From Pseudomonas sp. (GTDB lineage: Bacteria; Pseudomonadota; Gammaproteobacteria; Pseudomonadales; Pseudomonadaceae): 7,383 nucleotides of DNA. The number at the start of each line of letters is the position of its first letter. Position 1 is the stretch's first letter. The stretch is taken from NCBI GenBank assembly GCA_029240955.1, contig JARDZH010000079.1, positions 1 to 7,383 on the forward strand. Reading direction: 5' to 3'. The notes below the pieces were generated by a model that was not told the origin of the DNA, searched no databases, and saw nothing but the letters and a program-made list of their open reading frames with translations. This document shows, in pieces, positions 1 to 6,301 of this stretch. Both the position numbers and the translations under genes were made by a program.

Positions 1-215
1 TGGACCGCTGTGGGCTCACCCAGATCTGCTGATATCTGATGCACCCGGTCCGAGAGTACTTGCATTGAGCCTGTACTCATATCGGACTCGGCCATCGGAG
101 CGTGAATCGCACCCGGCTCGATCTGTATCGCATCCTGAGCCAGCACTTGAGACGAAAGTGCCCACGACAGCATGGATGCCGAGACGTAGCAGAACTTCCT
201 GTTTCCTTTACGCAT
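1..215 (-). CDS. N-terminal part of an exported protein of unknown family (runs off the window)
   Basis: Seventy-one codons are visible before the frame leaves the window at position 1. The start is ATG at 215-213, chosen because GGAG lies 8 bases upstream on the minus strand. The protein begins MRKGNRKFCYVSASMLSWAL, a basic n-region followed by a hydrophobic stretch. It reaches a signal peptidase I-like site after residue 26 (VLA, then QD), so the product is probably periplasmic, outer-membrane or secreted. The visible mature part (about residues 27-71) is polar, with acidic residues, several Met and a possible short helix, and shows no domain I can name. No cysteine follows the cleavage site, so it is not an obvious lipoprotein. 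The upstream region is AT-rich around TGTTATAACA (237-246), but I could not define a convincing promoter. It could be an outer-membrane protein or a periplasmic enzyme; the visible part cannot decide. Confidence 0.75.
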   Translation of the reverse strand, partial: MRKGNRKFCYVSASMLSWALSSQVLAQDAIQIEPGAIHAPMAESDMSTGSMQVLSDRVHQISADLGEPTAV

Positions 216-319
216 TATTGATTCTCCAATGATTATTGTTATAACAGCGACAGCGATATCACTATGAAGATCACGTAAACAATGTGTCTAGGCCGAGTCA
301 ACGGCATTCAAGAAAACTC

Positions 320-347
320 GGAACATTCCTACAAAAAAGTCCACACG
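320..347 (+). promoter_or_regulatory. hrp-box-like sequence (candidate HrpL sigma-factor promoter)
   Basis: GGAACA at 320-325, 15 intervening bases, then CCACACG at 341-347. The consensus for HrpL-dependent promoters of plant-pathogenic Pseudomonas is GGAACC, 15-16 bases, CCACNNA. Five of six bases match in the first block and CCAC is complete with correct spacing; the last A is replaced by G. It points toward the gene at 856, whose start is about 510 bases downstream, far but not impossible. No convincing gene begins closer. It may be a chance match: the nine matching bases with correct spacing would be expected by chance in a window this size perhaps one time in ten. Confidence 0.35.
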
Positions 348-371
348 CGTGTGTCAGTAACCAAGGCATAT

Positions 372-671
372 TCAGAACCTCAGTATTTCCAGTGGGTATA
401 CAGAAGAGGCCGGGGCCAGCTGTGTATAAGGCATTCTATAAACACTCGAAGAATCAGCACGCTTACTGTCTGACACCAACTCACTGCCCGCGATGGCCGG
501 CCCGGACGGCCACTCAGCCTGCAGTCGGCCATCCGTCCAGCCATGCGCGCCTCTCAAGGCATCCGCCAAATCAACGCCGCACCGGTCAGTTGGTGGTGGC
601 GCTTGCCACGCGGCCGCAAGTAGCAAGCCAGGTACGAGAAAAGTAAATGCATCAGTCTTGCTCATGATCAT
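372..671 (-). CDS. Doubtful small protein with a hydrophobic N-terminus
   Basis: An open frame of 99 codons, or 97 if started at the third codon (ATG at 665-663). The N-terminus after that second ATG reads SKTDAFTFLVPGLLLAAAW, a possible signal or anchor sequence, followed by a Pro- and Asp-containing polar tail. Codon choice is plausible for the organism, and it has the same direction as the exported-protein gene at 1-215. Against it: there is no ribosome binding site at a normal distance (AAGGA lies 13 bases before the first ATG), plus-strand frames overlap it, and I recognise no family. It could be a remnant of a decayed gene or a chance frame. Confidence 0.22.
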   Translation of the reverse strand: MIMSKTDAFTFLVPGLLLAAAWQAPPPTDRCGVDLADALRGAHGWTDGRLQAEWPSGPAIAGSELVSDSKRADSSSVYRMPYTQLAPASSVYPLEILRF

Positions 672-702
672 CGTTAAGGCAGTGTCCTTTTAGCTTGCAG
701 AA

Positions 703-716
703 TTGACCTACATCAG
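703..716. promoter_or_regulatory. ANR/FNR-box-like dyad
   Basis: TTGAC-CTAC-ATCAG at 703-716 matches the ANR/FNR consensus TTGAT-N4-ATCAA at 8 of 10 specified bases, with exact spacing. ANR and its relatives are the oxygen-sensing activators of pseudomonads. The dyad lies about 140 bases upstream of the start at 856. A weak -10-like TATGGG (744-749) lies about 5 bases further from the dyad than a standard class II arrangement would place it. The assignment therefore rests on the dyad alone and on its intergenic location. Confidence 0.3.
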
Positions 717-803
717 GGGCTTCGACGTAAACAGAGCAACCTGTATGGGTCAACCATTCACTCACAGAACAGGACGTTTCCTACACACTTATCAGGCCAA
801 GGT

Positions 804-832
804 TTGCCGTTGCCAGCCGTTAACCTCATAAC
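804..832 (+). promoter_or_regulatory. Possible sigma-70 promoter of the 856 gene
   Basis: TTGCCG (804-809) and CATAAC (827-832) each match four of six consensus bases and are separated by 17 bases. Transcription would begin near 839, leaving a short leader that still contains the ribosome binding site at 845-852. The match is modest, so this is only the best candidate close to the gene. Confidence 0.3.
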
Positions 833-855
833 AAAACACCGATTAGGAAAGGCTG

Positions 856-1566
856 ATGAACATAGACACCTCCCAAAAAAAAATGTGGCCGCTTGTTAAA
901 TCTGAAAACTTGGCGCGACCACGATCTGACGCCGAGGACCTAAAGTCTCCAGCGCGAACTACAACTAAGCAACATGACCCAAACGCCGAGTTCTACAGTC
1001 GCGAGGAAGCACCATGGCTGCTCAAGAATTCAAAAGGTGAAATCCATGAAGCCCATAGACATATCTCCAAAGAAGACAATGAAGTCCTGAAGGACAGGTA
1101 CCTTAGCGCTATCCACGATGAGGCCAGCGAAACGCTCCGTACCATGTTCGACAGCTTCCACTCCTTCAAACAGCAGGTTTCCTACACCAATCCGGAACTG
1201 GCAAAGAAATATTTCGGTTTCACCCTGGGCTTCGATCAACAGATAAAAGTCACTGACCCAGACAAAGTGTTAACGCCCGCTGAGGTCGGTTATCTCACAG
1301 AGCAACTGAACAACCGCAAGGGCTTACAGGAAGACGTGCGAACCCACGCTCGGCTTTTGATGACTCTGAACGACCATGACCGCAAGAACTTCCCTGATCG
1401 GCACAAGCTCAATCTCGAAAATTACAGCCGTATCATCGACTACGGTCAGCTTTTCACCCGCAACACCATCGGCAGTTTTCTCAAGGTCCTCAACTACCAA
1501 CTGGAACGCTACGCCGAAAAGATCGACGAAAAAAAGCCCGACTCACGGATCGACGTGCGCGCCTGA
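856..1566 (+). CDS. Soluble, mostly helical 236-residue protein of unrecognised family
   Basis: ATG at 856 is preceded by AGGAAAGG (845-852), so the start is well supported. I do not recognise the family. The first 40 residues are polar and rich in Ser, Thr, Lys and Pro and look disordered, with no signal peptide. The remainder is charged and helical, with no membrane segment and no Cys. A compact block at about residues 118-201 reads like a folded core: KYFGFTLGFD, then LTPAEVGYLTEQLN, LLMTLNDHD and LNLENYSRIIDYG. The C-terminus is Lys/Asp-rich. Positions 901-1560 count to 335 G+C of 660 (51%), clearly below the following gene. The lower GC, disordered polar N-terminus, 10% Ser in the first 50 residues and a hrp-box-like element far upstream would fit a type III-secreted protein. 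An Asp at residue 4 departs from the usual export pattern, and no effector family is matched. The next gene begins 121 bases later with no clear terminator between. Confidence 0.85.
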   Translation: MNIDTSQKKMWPLVKSENLARPRSDAEDLKSPARTTTKQHDPNAEFYSREEAPWLLKNSKGEIHEAHRHISKEDNEVLKDRYLSAIHDEASETLRTMFDSFHSFKQQVSYTNPELAKKYFGFTLGFDQQIKVTDPDKVLTPAEVGYLTEQLNNRKGLQEDVRTHARLLMTLNDHDRKNFPDRHKLNLENYSRIIDYGQLFTRNTIGSFLKVLNYQLERYAEKIDEKKPDSRIDVRA

Positions 1567-1687
1567 CGCCCTATGCGGACCGGTCACAGCCGGCTCGCTA
1601 TTCGATCTGGACAATTTCTCCTGCAAGCGCAGCGAGCGACTAAGCTTGTGTCAGGTGCGTTTAACAGGGTGACCGGGCCAATCGACT

Positions 1688-4600
1688 ATGGGCGTATTAC
1701 GGCATTCCGATATCGAGCAGGATGCAGTTCCGGCTGATCGGCAGGGTGATTCCAGCGCGCCGCGAGGTCCCCGGCGCCGGCGGTATGGCTGGCGTGTCTT
1801 CTGGGTCGTGGTTGCGACGGGCGGTGTGGTGCTTGGGGCTGCGGTTGCGGTGGAGAGCCGCAGTTCCCGGTTGCAGGCGTGGGAATTCAATCGGTTTGCG
1901 GCAAGCCTGAGTTACTCAGTGCAGCCTGGCCCGAGCGACGCGGTGGTGTATCCCGGCGATGGGCCGTTCGACAAACGCCTTGGTTACTCCTCGCTCGACG
2001 AATTCGTGCCACGCCTGCTCAAGCGCGATTACCTCATTACCCGCCAGACCCAGTTCTCTCCTGAGCTGATGCGCTACAGCCAGCACGGCTTTTTCGTGCC
2101 TTATCAGGAAAAGCCGCAAGCGGGTCTCTCGTTGACGGATTGTCGGGGCGCGCCGTTATATGAATTTCGGTATCCACAGCAGCTCTACCCGGATTTTGCC
2201 GCTATCCCGCCGGTGGTCGTCCACAGTCTGTTGTTCATTGAGAATCGCAACCTGCTCGACCCGAATCAGCCGCTGGCCAATCCGGCGGTCGACTGGCCGC
2301 GTTTCGTCATGGCGGCGTGGTCGCAAGTTGCCAAGCTGCTCGCACTGCCGGGACAGTCCGCAGGCGGCAGTACGCTGGCCACTCAGCTCGAGAAATATCG
2401 TCACTCTCCGGATGGCCTGACTCAGTCTGGCATCGAAAAACTGCGGCAGATGATCTCCGCCAGCGTCCGCGCTTACCAACCGGGCGTTGAAACCCTGCAC
2501 GTGCGCCAGCAGGTGGTGCGGGATTACTTGAACAGCGTGCCGCTCTCGGCGGTGCCGGGGCATGGCGAGGTGCATGGTCTGGCTGAAGGGCTGCGTGTCT
2601 GGTTCGGCGCGGACTTCGCCAGAACCAACGCGATATTGGCGTCTGAGCCTCAGGACGCCAAAGGCTTGGCAGCTAAAGCAGTAGCCCTGCGCGAGGTGTT
2701 GTCGCTGGTAATCGCCCAGCGGCGGCCTTCGCATTATCTGTCCAAAGGCCGGCTGGAATTGGCGGATTTGACTGACAGCCACATCCGGCTGCTGGCCCAG
2801 GCCAACGTCATCGATCAGCCGCTGGCCGACGCCGCGCTCGGCGCGACCCTGACGTATCGCGACTGGGTGCAGCAGCCAACCGTACAACCGGTCGAGACTA
2901 ACAAGGGCATCAGCGTCGCGCGCAGTCGGTTGTCCGCTCTGCTTGATCGTCCGTTTTACGATCTGGACCGGCTCGACCTGTCTGCCACCAGCACCCTGAA
3001 TGGCGAGTTGCAGAACAGTGTCAGTCAATACCTGCGCGACCTTGCGAATCCGGAGTTCGCGGCCAACATCGGCTTACTCGGCGAACGTCTTCTGACACCG
3101 GCCAGCACGGGGCAGGTGCGCTACAGCTTCACCTTGTTCGAGCGCGGCAGCGATGGCTCGCGGGTACGCGTGCAGACCGACAACACGGACCAGCCGTTCG
3201 ACATCAACGAAGGCAGCAAGCTGGAACTGGGCTCGACGGCCAAGCTCAGGGTCCTCACCACGTACCTGGAAATTATTGCCGAGCTGCACGGCCGCTACGC
3301 CGAGCTGAACAATGCGCAACTCAGAAAGATCCCGATTGAACCGCCCGACCGCCTTACCCGCTGGGCCGTGGATTACCTGATGCAGAACAAAGATCGCGAT
3401 CTGTCGAAAATGTTGTCGGCAGCGCTGGATCGCAAATACTCGGCCAGCCCCGGCGAAAGCTTCTTTACCGGAGGCGGCCTGCACCGCTTCAACAACTTTC
3501 GGCGCGAGGATGACCAGCGCCTTCCCACGCTGCGCGAATCCCTTCGGGAGTCGATCAACCTGCCGTTCATTCGTCTGATGCGCGACGTAGTGCGCTACAG
3601 CACCTATCAGGGGCCCAACAACAGCGCGGCGCTGCTCAAGGATGATCGCAATCCTCGGCGACAGGAGTATCTGGCCGAATTCGCCGACCGCGAAGGCCGC
3701 GTATTCCTGCTGCGGTTCTGGAAGCGCTACCGCGAGAAGACGACCGAACAGCGCGTAGAAACCTTTCTGGACGGCATTCGTCCGACTGCTTCAAGGCTGG
3801 CAGCGGTACACCGTTACCTGTGGCCAAGTGCGGACCGGGCCAGGTTCGACGCTTTTGTCCGTGCCCATGTGGCGGAAGGCAAGGCACGCGCCGCGCTGAC
3901 CGAGAAGCGCCTGAGCGACCTTTACACAAGCTATGGGCCGGGCGCGTACGATCTGCCCGACCAAGGCTACATCGCTCGCGCTCACCCGTTGGAGCTGTGG
4001 CTGGTCGGCTATCTGCTGCAGAATCCTGACGCGCATTTCAAGGATGCCGTGACCGCCAGCCGCCATGAGCGCCAGGAAGTCTACGGCTGGCTGTTCAAGA
4101 GCCGGCACAAGGGTGCCCGCGACAGCCGCATCCGGACCATGATGGAAGTCGAAGCCTTTCTGGACATCGAGCAACGCTGGCAGCGTGTCGGTTATCCGTT
4201 CGACCATCTGGTGCCATCGCTGGCGACCGCCATCGGCAGCTCGGGCGATCGTCCCGCGGCATTGGCGGAACTGATCGGCATCATTCAGAACGATGGAGTC
4301 CGTCTGCCTGCTGTGCGCATCGACAGTTTGCACTTTGCCGCAGACACGCCGTACGAAACCGTGTTCACGATCAATCCTGATCTGGGCAAGCGGGTGTTGC
4401 CGTCTGAAGTGGCAGGGGCGTTGCGCGAAGCCCTTTCGCAAGTGGTGGAAGGCGGTACGGCCAAGCGAGTGCAGGGCATTTTCAAACTGCAGGACGGCAG
4501 CCTGCTGACCATGGGCGGCAAGACCGGCACGGGCGACAACCGCATCCAAAGCGTGGGCGCGGGAGGACGCATCATCAGTTCGAAAGCCATCAACCGCACG

Positions 4601-4807
4601 GCAACTTTCGTGTTTTACATCGGCGACCGTCACTTCGGCACCCTGACGGCCTATGTTCCGGGCCGCGCAGCTGAGGGATTCCGGTTCACGTCGGCATTGC
4701 CGGTGCAAGTGCTCAAAGGGATGGCGCCGATTCTCACACCGTATCTGGAAAAGGATGGCAACGCTTCGTGTGAGAGTCCGCCTGCACACACTACCGCGGG
4801 AATCTGA
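1688..4807 (+). CDS. Class A penicillin-binding-protein-like peptidoglycan synthase (GT51 plus transpeptidase), divergent
   Basis: A 1039-residue protein predicted to polymerise and cross-link peptidoglycan on the periplasmic face of the inner membrane. A basic cytoplasmic tail (residues 1-35) precedes one membrane helix (about 36-55). The GT51 domain (about 155-350) has IENRN with Glu185 at the catalytic-Glu position, GGSTLATQLEK at 226-236, a motif-3 region EKLRQ (250-254), DYLN (279-282) and a later WFG (305-307). The transpeptidase domain has the nucleophile in STAK (Ser516, Lys519), SIN (622-624) and KTGT (945-948), all intact. It is longer than E. coli PBP1b (844 residues), mainly because SxN and KTG are 323 residues apart. 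A TGA at 1670-1672 closes the frame upstream, so ATG 1688 is the first possible ATG, but its ribosome binding site is poor (AGGGTGA about 15 bases away). The 121 bases before it hold no clear promoter. The class is secure; whether the glycosyltransferase is active is uncertain. Confidence 0.93.
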   Translation: MGVLRHSDIEQDAVPADRQGDSSAPRGPRRRRYGWRVFWVVVATGGVVLGAAVAVESRSSRLQAWEFNRFAASLSYSVQPGPSDAVVYPGDGPFDKRLGYSSLDEFVPRLLKRDYLITRQTQFSPELMRYSQHGFFVPYQEKPQAGLSLTDCRGAPLYEFRYPQQLYPDFAAIPPVVVHSLLFIENRNLLDPNQPLANPAVDWPRFVMAAWSQVAKLLALPGQSAGGSTLATQLEKYRHSPDGLTQSGIEKLRQMISASVRAYQPGVETLHVRQQVVRDYLNSVPLSAVPGHGEVHGLAEGLRVWFGADFARTNAILASEPQDAKGLAAKAVALREVLSLVIAQRRPSHYLSKGRLELADLTDSHIRLLAQANVIDQPLADAALGATLTYRDWVQQPTVQPVETNKGISVARSRLSALLDRPFYDLDRLDLSATSTLNGELQNSVSQYLRDLANPEFAANIGLLGERLLTPASTGQVRYSFTLFERGSDGSRVRVQTDNTDQPFDINEGSKLELGSTAKLRVLTTYLEIIAELHGRYAELNNAQLRKIPIEPPDRLTRWAVDYLMQNKDRDLSKMLSAALDRKYSASPGESFFTGGGLHRFNNFRREDDQRLPTLRESLRESINLPFIRLMRDVVRYSTYQGPNNSAALLKDDRNPRRQEYLAEFADREGRVFLLRFWKRYREKTTEQRVETFLDGIRPTASRLAAVHRYLWPSADRARFDAFVRAHVAEGKARAALTEKRLSDLYTSYGPGAYDLPDQGYIARAHPLELWLVGYLLQNPDAHFKDAVTASRHERQEVYGWLFKSRHKGARDSRIRTMMEVEAFLDIEQRWQRVGYPFDHLVPSLATAIGSSGDRPAALAELIGIIQNDGVRLPAVRIDSLHFAADTPYETVFTINPDLGKRVLPSEVAGALREALSQVVEGGTAKRVQGIFKLQDGSLLTMGGKTGTGDNRIQSVGAGGRIISSKAINRTATFVFYIGDRHFGTLTAYVPGRAAEGFRFTSALPVQVLKGMAPILTPYLEKDGNASCESPPAHTTAGI

Positions 4808-4873
4808 CGAGCACGGAACACGCCTGCACACCCGACAAATGAGAACCGTTCGTCTTAAGCGCTTGCAGACACT

Positions 4874-4901
4874 TTAAGATATATCTTAAGGTATATCTAA
4901 C
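4874..4901. promoter_or_regulatory. Tandem palindromic operator in front of the PadR-SIP operon
   Basis: TTAAGATATATCTTAA at 4874-4889 is a perfect 16-base palindrome. Twelve bases further, 4886-4901 repeats it imperfectly (13 of 16 identical: TTAAGGTATATCTAAC). The second copy carries the best -10-like hexamer (TATATC 4892-4897 or TATCTA 4894-4899), and no good -35 stands at the right distance. A protein bound here would cover the promoter and lie 20-50 bases before the PadR start, as expected for autorepression. E. coli NfeR/YqjI is known to bind inverted repeats near its own and the reductase gene; that these bases are the site is inferred. Confidence 0.65.
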
Positions 4902-4922
4902 TTGTTACGAGAGATGAAGACG

Positions 4923-5492
4923 ATGCGTGATGACCCTCACCACACTCCCCCGCTTCGCGAGCACGGCGACGGCTTTGAGAAACGCCCTCGCCGCGAAGGC
5001 GGTGGCCGCGGCCCCCGTGTATTCGCTCCCGGCGATCTGAAATTGCTGTTGCCGGCTTTGATCGCCGAACAACCCTGCCATGGTTATGACCTGATCCGTC
5101 AGATCGAAGGCATGTTTGACGGTGCTTATAGCCCGAGCCCAGGCGTGATCTACCCCACGCTGACTTTTCTTGAAGAAAGTGAACTGATTACTGGTGACGC
5201 CCACGGCGGCAAGAAGCTTTACACCATTACCGCTGCCGGTGCCGCCTGGCTGGCCGAGCAAACTGTGGCGCTGGACGGCGTCCGAACGCGGATCGACGTC
5301 AGCAAACGCTCGCTGCGCGGCCACGACCGCCCCGCCGAAATCCATGAGGCGATTCACAACCTGCGCCATGCATTGCATCTGCACCACGGCCGCTGGAGTC
5401 CTGAAGAAATTCTCAGGGTTCGGGATCTGCTCAACAATACTGCCAAGGCCATCGTCGACGGCCCTCTTGAATCTGCCGGAAAATTCGCATGA
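4923..5492 (+). CDS. nfeR: PadR-family metal-responsive repressor, NfeR/YqjI-like
   Basis: A 189-residue DNA-binding regulator whose E. coli relative NfeR (YqjI) represses the neighbouring siderophore reductase and responds to iron or nickel. The winged helix (about residues 37-112) contains CHGYDLIRQIE and the hallmark SPSPGVIYPTL, followed by an LI segment and GGKK in the wing. This pattern closely follows what I recall of YqjI. A basic Gly/Arg-rich linker (about 24-34) precedes it. The N-terminal extension, Cys/His-rich in E. coli, has only three His (6, 7, 14) and no Cys here. The C-terminal helix region has seven His between residues 134 and 155. I chose ATG 4923 because GAGAG (4909-4913) is 9 bases upstream; ATG 4914 is possible, and TTG 4902 is unlikely because it would fall at the expected transcription start. 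The stop overlaps the next start as ATGA, indicating translational coupling. Confidence 0.88.
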   Translation: MRDDPHHTPPLREHGDGFEKRPRREGGGRGPRVFAPGDLKLLLPALIAEQPCHGYDLIRQIEGMFDGAYSPSPGVIYPTLTFLEESELITGDAHGGKKLYTITAAGAAWLAEQTVALDGVRTRIDVSKRSLRGHDRPAEIHEAIHNLRHALHLHHGRWSPEEILRVRDLLNNTAKAIVDGPLESAGKFA

Positions 5493-6259
5493 GTACAGAA
5501 CAATCCATTCACCGTGTCATGCACGAAATCAAACGTCGCAAGCTCGAAGTGCTGCGGGTCAGCGAAGTCACACCGCTGATGCGCCGTATCACCCTGCGTG
5601 GGCCGGAACTTGAGGGCTTCATCAGCCTGGGGACGGACGACCACGTCAAACTGTTTTTCGCCAGCACGCCCGAAGAACAGGCTGCATTGGACAACTGGGT
5701 GCCCATGAGCGAGAGCGACGGCCCACGTCCGGCCATGCGTGACTACACGCCGCGCCGCTACGACGCGCAAACCGGTGAACTGGATATCGACTTTGTTCTG
5801 CATGGCGAAGGCCCGGCCGCGACCTGGGCGGCGCAGGCTGAACCCGGTCAGTTCCTGCACATTGCCGGGCCGCGCGGCTCGATGGTGGTGCCGGACATGT
5901 TCGACAGCTACCTGCTGATCGGCGATGAAACGGCGCTGCCGGCCATCGCCCGTCGTCTGGAATCACTGCCCGCCAATCGCGCGGCGCTGGTAGTCGTCGA
6001 GGTCGCCAGTCCACAGGAGCAGCAGGTGTTCGACAGCGTCGCTCAGGTGGACGTCATCTGGATCGTACGGGGTGAGCAGGACCTGCAAAGCGTGGTGCGC
6101 CGCCTGGAAATGCCGGAAGGCAAGCTGTACGCCTGGGTCGCGACCGAGTCAGGCTTGTCCCGCAAGCTGCGCCGTATATTGCTGGACGAGTTCGGCCTGA
6201 ACGAAGAGTTCGTCAAGGCCGCAGGCTATTGGCGGCAGGAAAGCAGCGTCGAGGCTTGA
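5489..6259 (+). CDS. nfeF: Siderophore-interacting FAD-binding ferric-siderophore reductase, NfeF/YqjH-like
   Basis: A 256-residue cytoplasmic flavoprotein of the SIP family, which uses NAD(P)H to reduce ferric iron bound to imported siderophores so that the iron is released. The FAD-binding barrel (about residues 15-135) has the signature RDYTPR at 84-89, HIAGPRGS at 124-131 and a VKLFF strand at 53-57. The NAD(P)H-binding-type domain follows, with GDETALPAI at 145-153 and the family C-terminal GYW at 246-248. Lys54 and Arg129 lie one residue from the two basic positions I recall as important in E. coli YqjH (Lys55, Arg130), which supports a role in binding anionic ferric catecholates. The ATG overlaps the repressor stop by 4 bases, and GGAAAA lies about 9 bases before it. 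The gene ends at TGA 6257-6259, just before a strong hairpin. Expression should follow the PadR repressor and the operator at 4874-4901. Confidence 0.93.
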   Translation: MSTEQSIHRVMHEIKRRKLEVLRVSEVTPLMRRITLRGPELEGFISLGTDDHVKLFFASTPEEQAALDNWVPMSESDGPRPAMRDYTPRRYDAQTGELDIDFVLHGEGPAATWAAQAEPGQFLHIAGPRGSMVVPDMFDSYLLIGDETALPAIARRLESLPANRAALVVVEVASPQEQQVFDSVAQVDVIWIVRGEQDLQSVVRRLEMPEGKLYAWVATESGLSRKLRRILLDEFGLNEEFVKAAGYWRQESSVEA

Positions 6260-6271
6260 TCCTGGGCGAGA

Positions 6272-6301
6272 CGGGTTGAGGCGAATAGACGCCTCAACCC
6301 G
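6272..6301. terminator. Bidirectional hairpin between converging genes
   Basis: A perfect 12-base-pair stem (6272-6283 with 6290-6301, mostly G-C) closes a 6-base AATAGA loop. It starts 13 bases after the reductase stop and covers the last codons and stop of the converging membrane-protein gene. No U-tract follows on either strand, so it may end transcripts less efficiently than a classical intrinsic terminator, or serve mainly as an mRNA 3' end stabiliser. Its position between two convergent stop codons favours a shared terminator. Confidence 0.7.

Larger units (their letters stand above)
216..855. other. Long stretch without a confident gene, between divergent genes
   Basis: About 640 bases separate the minus-strand exported-protein start (215) from the plus-strand start at 856. 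Several short frames are open on both strands but none has a good ribosome binding site with a recognisable product. It contains a hrp-box-like element, a doubtful minus-strand frame, an ANR-box-like dyad and a modest sigma-70 promoter, each listed separately. A small inverted repeat, TGGCCG/CGGCCA with a 7-base loop, sits at 494-512 and has no T-tract. The length and mixed composition would suit a regulatory region, a decayed gene or a small RNA locus. Confidence 0.5.

Noticed and set aside
284..646. 120-codon plus-strand frame around the hrp-box-like element, with another at 493-693
   Set aside because: There is no ribosome binding site, the translations are Pro/Arg/Ser-rich, and the 284 start lies upstream of the supposed promoter, so it cannot be driven by it.
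766..790. Second possible hrp box (AGAAC followed by CACAC)
   Set aside because: The spacing is only about 11 bases and the CCAC block is incomplete.
1567..1687. Possible terminator or promoter between the unknown gene and the PBP
   Set aside because: Only a 4-base CCGG stem and no T-tract are visible, and no -35/-10 pair with acceptable spacing was found.
2156..3028. 290-codon open frame on the minus strand
   Set aside because: It lies wholly antisense to the PBP gene, whose motifs are unmistakable. The translation is Arg/Gln-rich without any domain, as expected of a shadow frame in GC-rich DNA.
3791..4831. 346-codon open frame on the minus strand
   Set aside because: It is antisense to the transpeptidase region and has a low-information Arg/His/Gln-rich translation, no ribosome binding site that stands out and no recognisable family.
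4902..4922. Earlier TTG start for the PadR regulator
   Set aside because: It has no ribosome binding site and would fall at or before the probable transcription start. GAGAG fits ATG 4923 better.
5354..5860. 168-codon minus-strand frame across the PadR/SIP junction
   Set aside because: It is antisense to two well-supported overlapping genes and has no domain.
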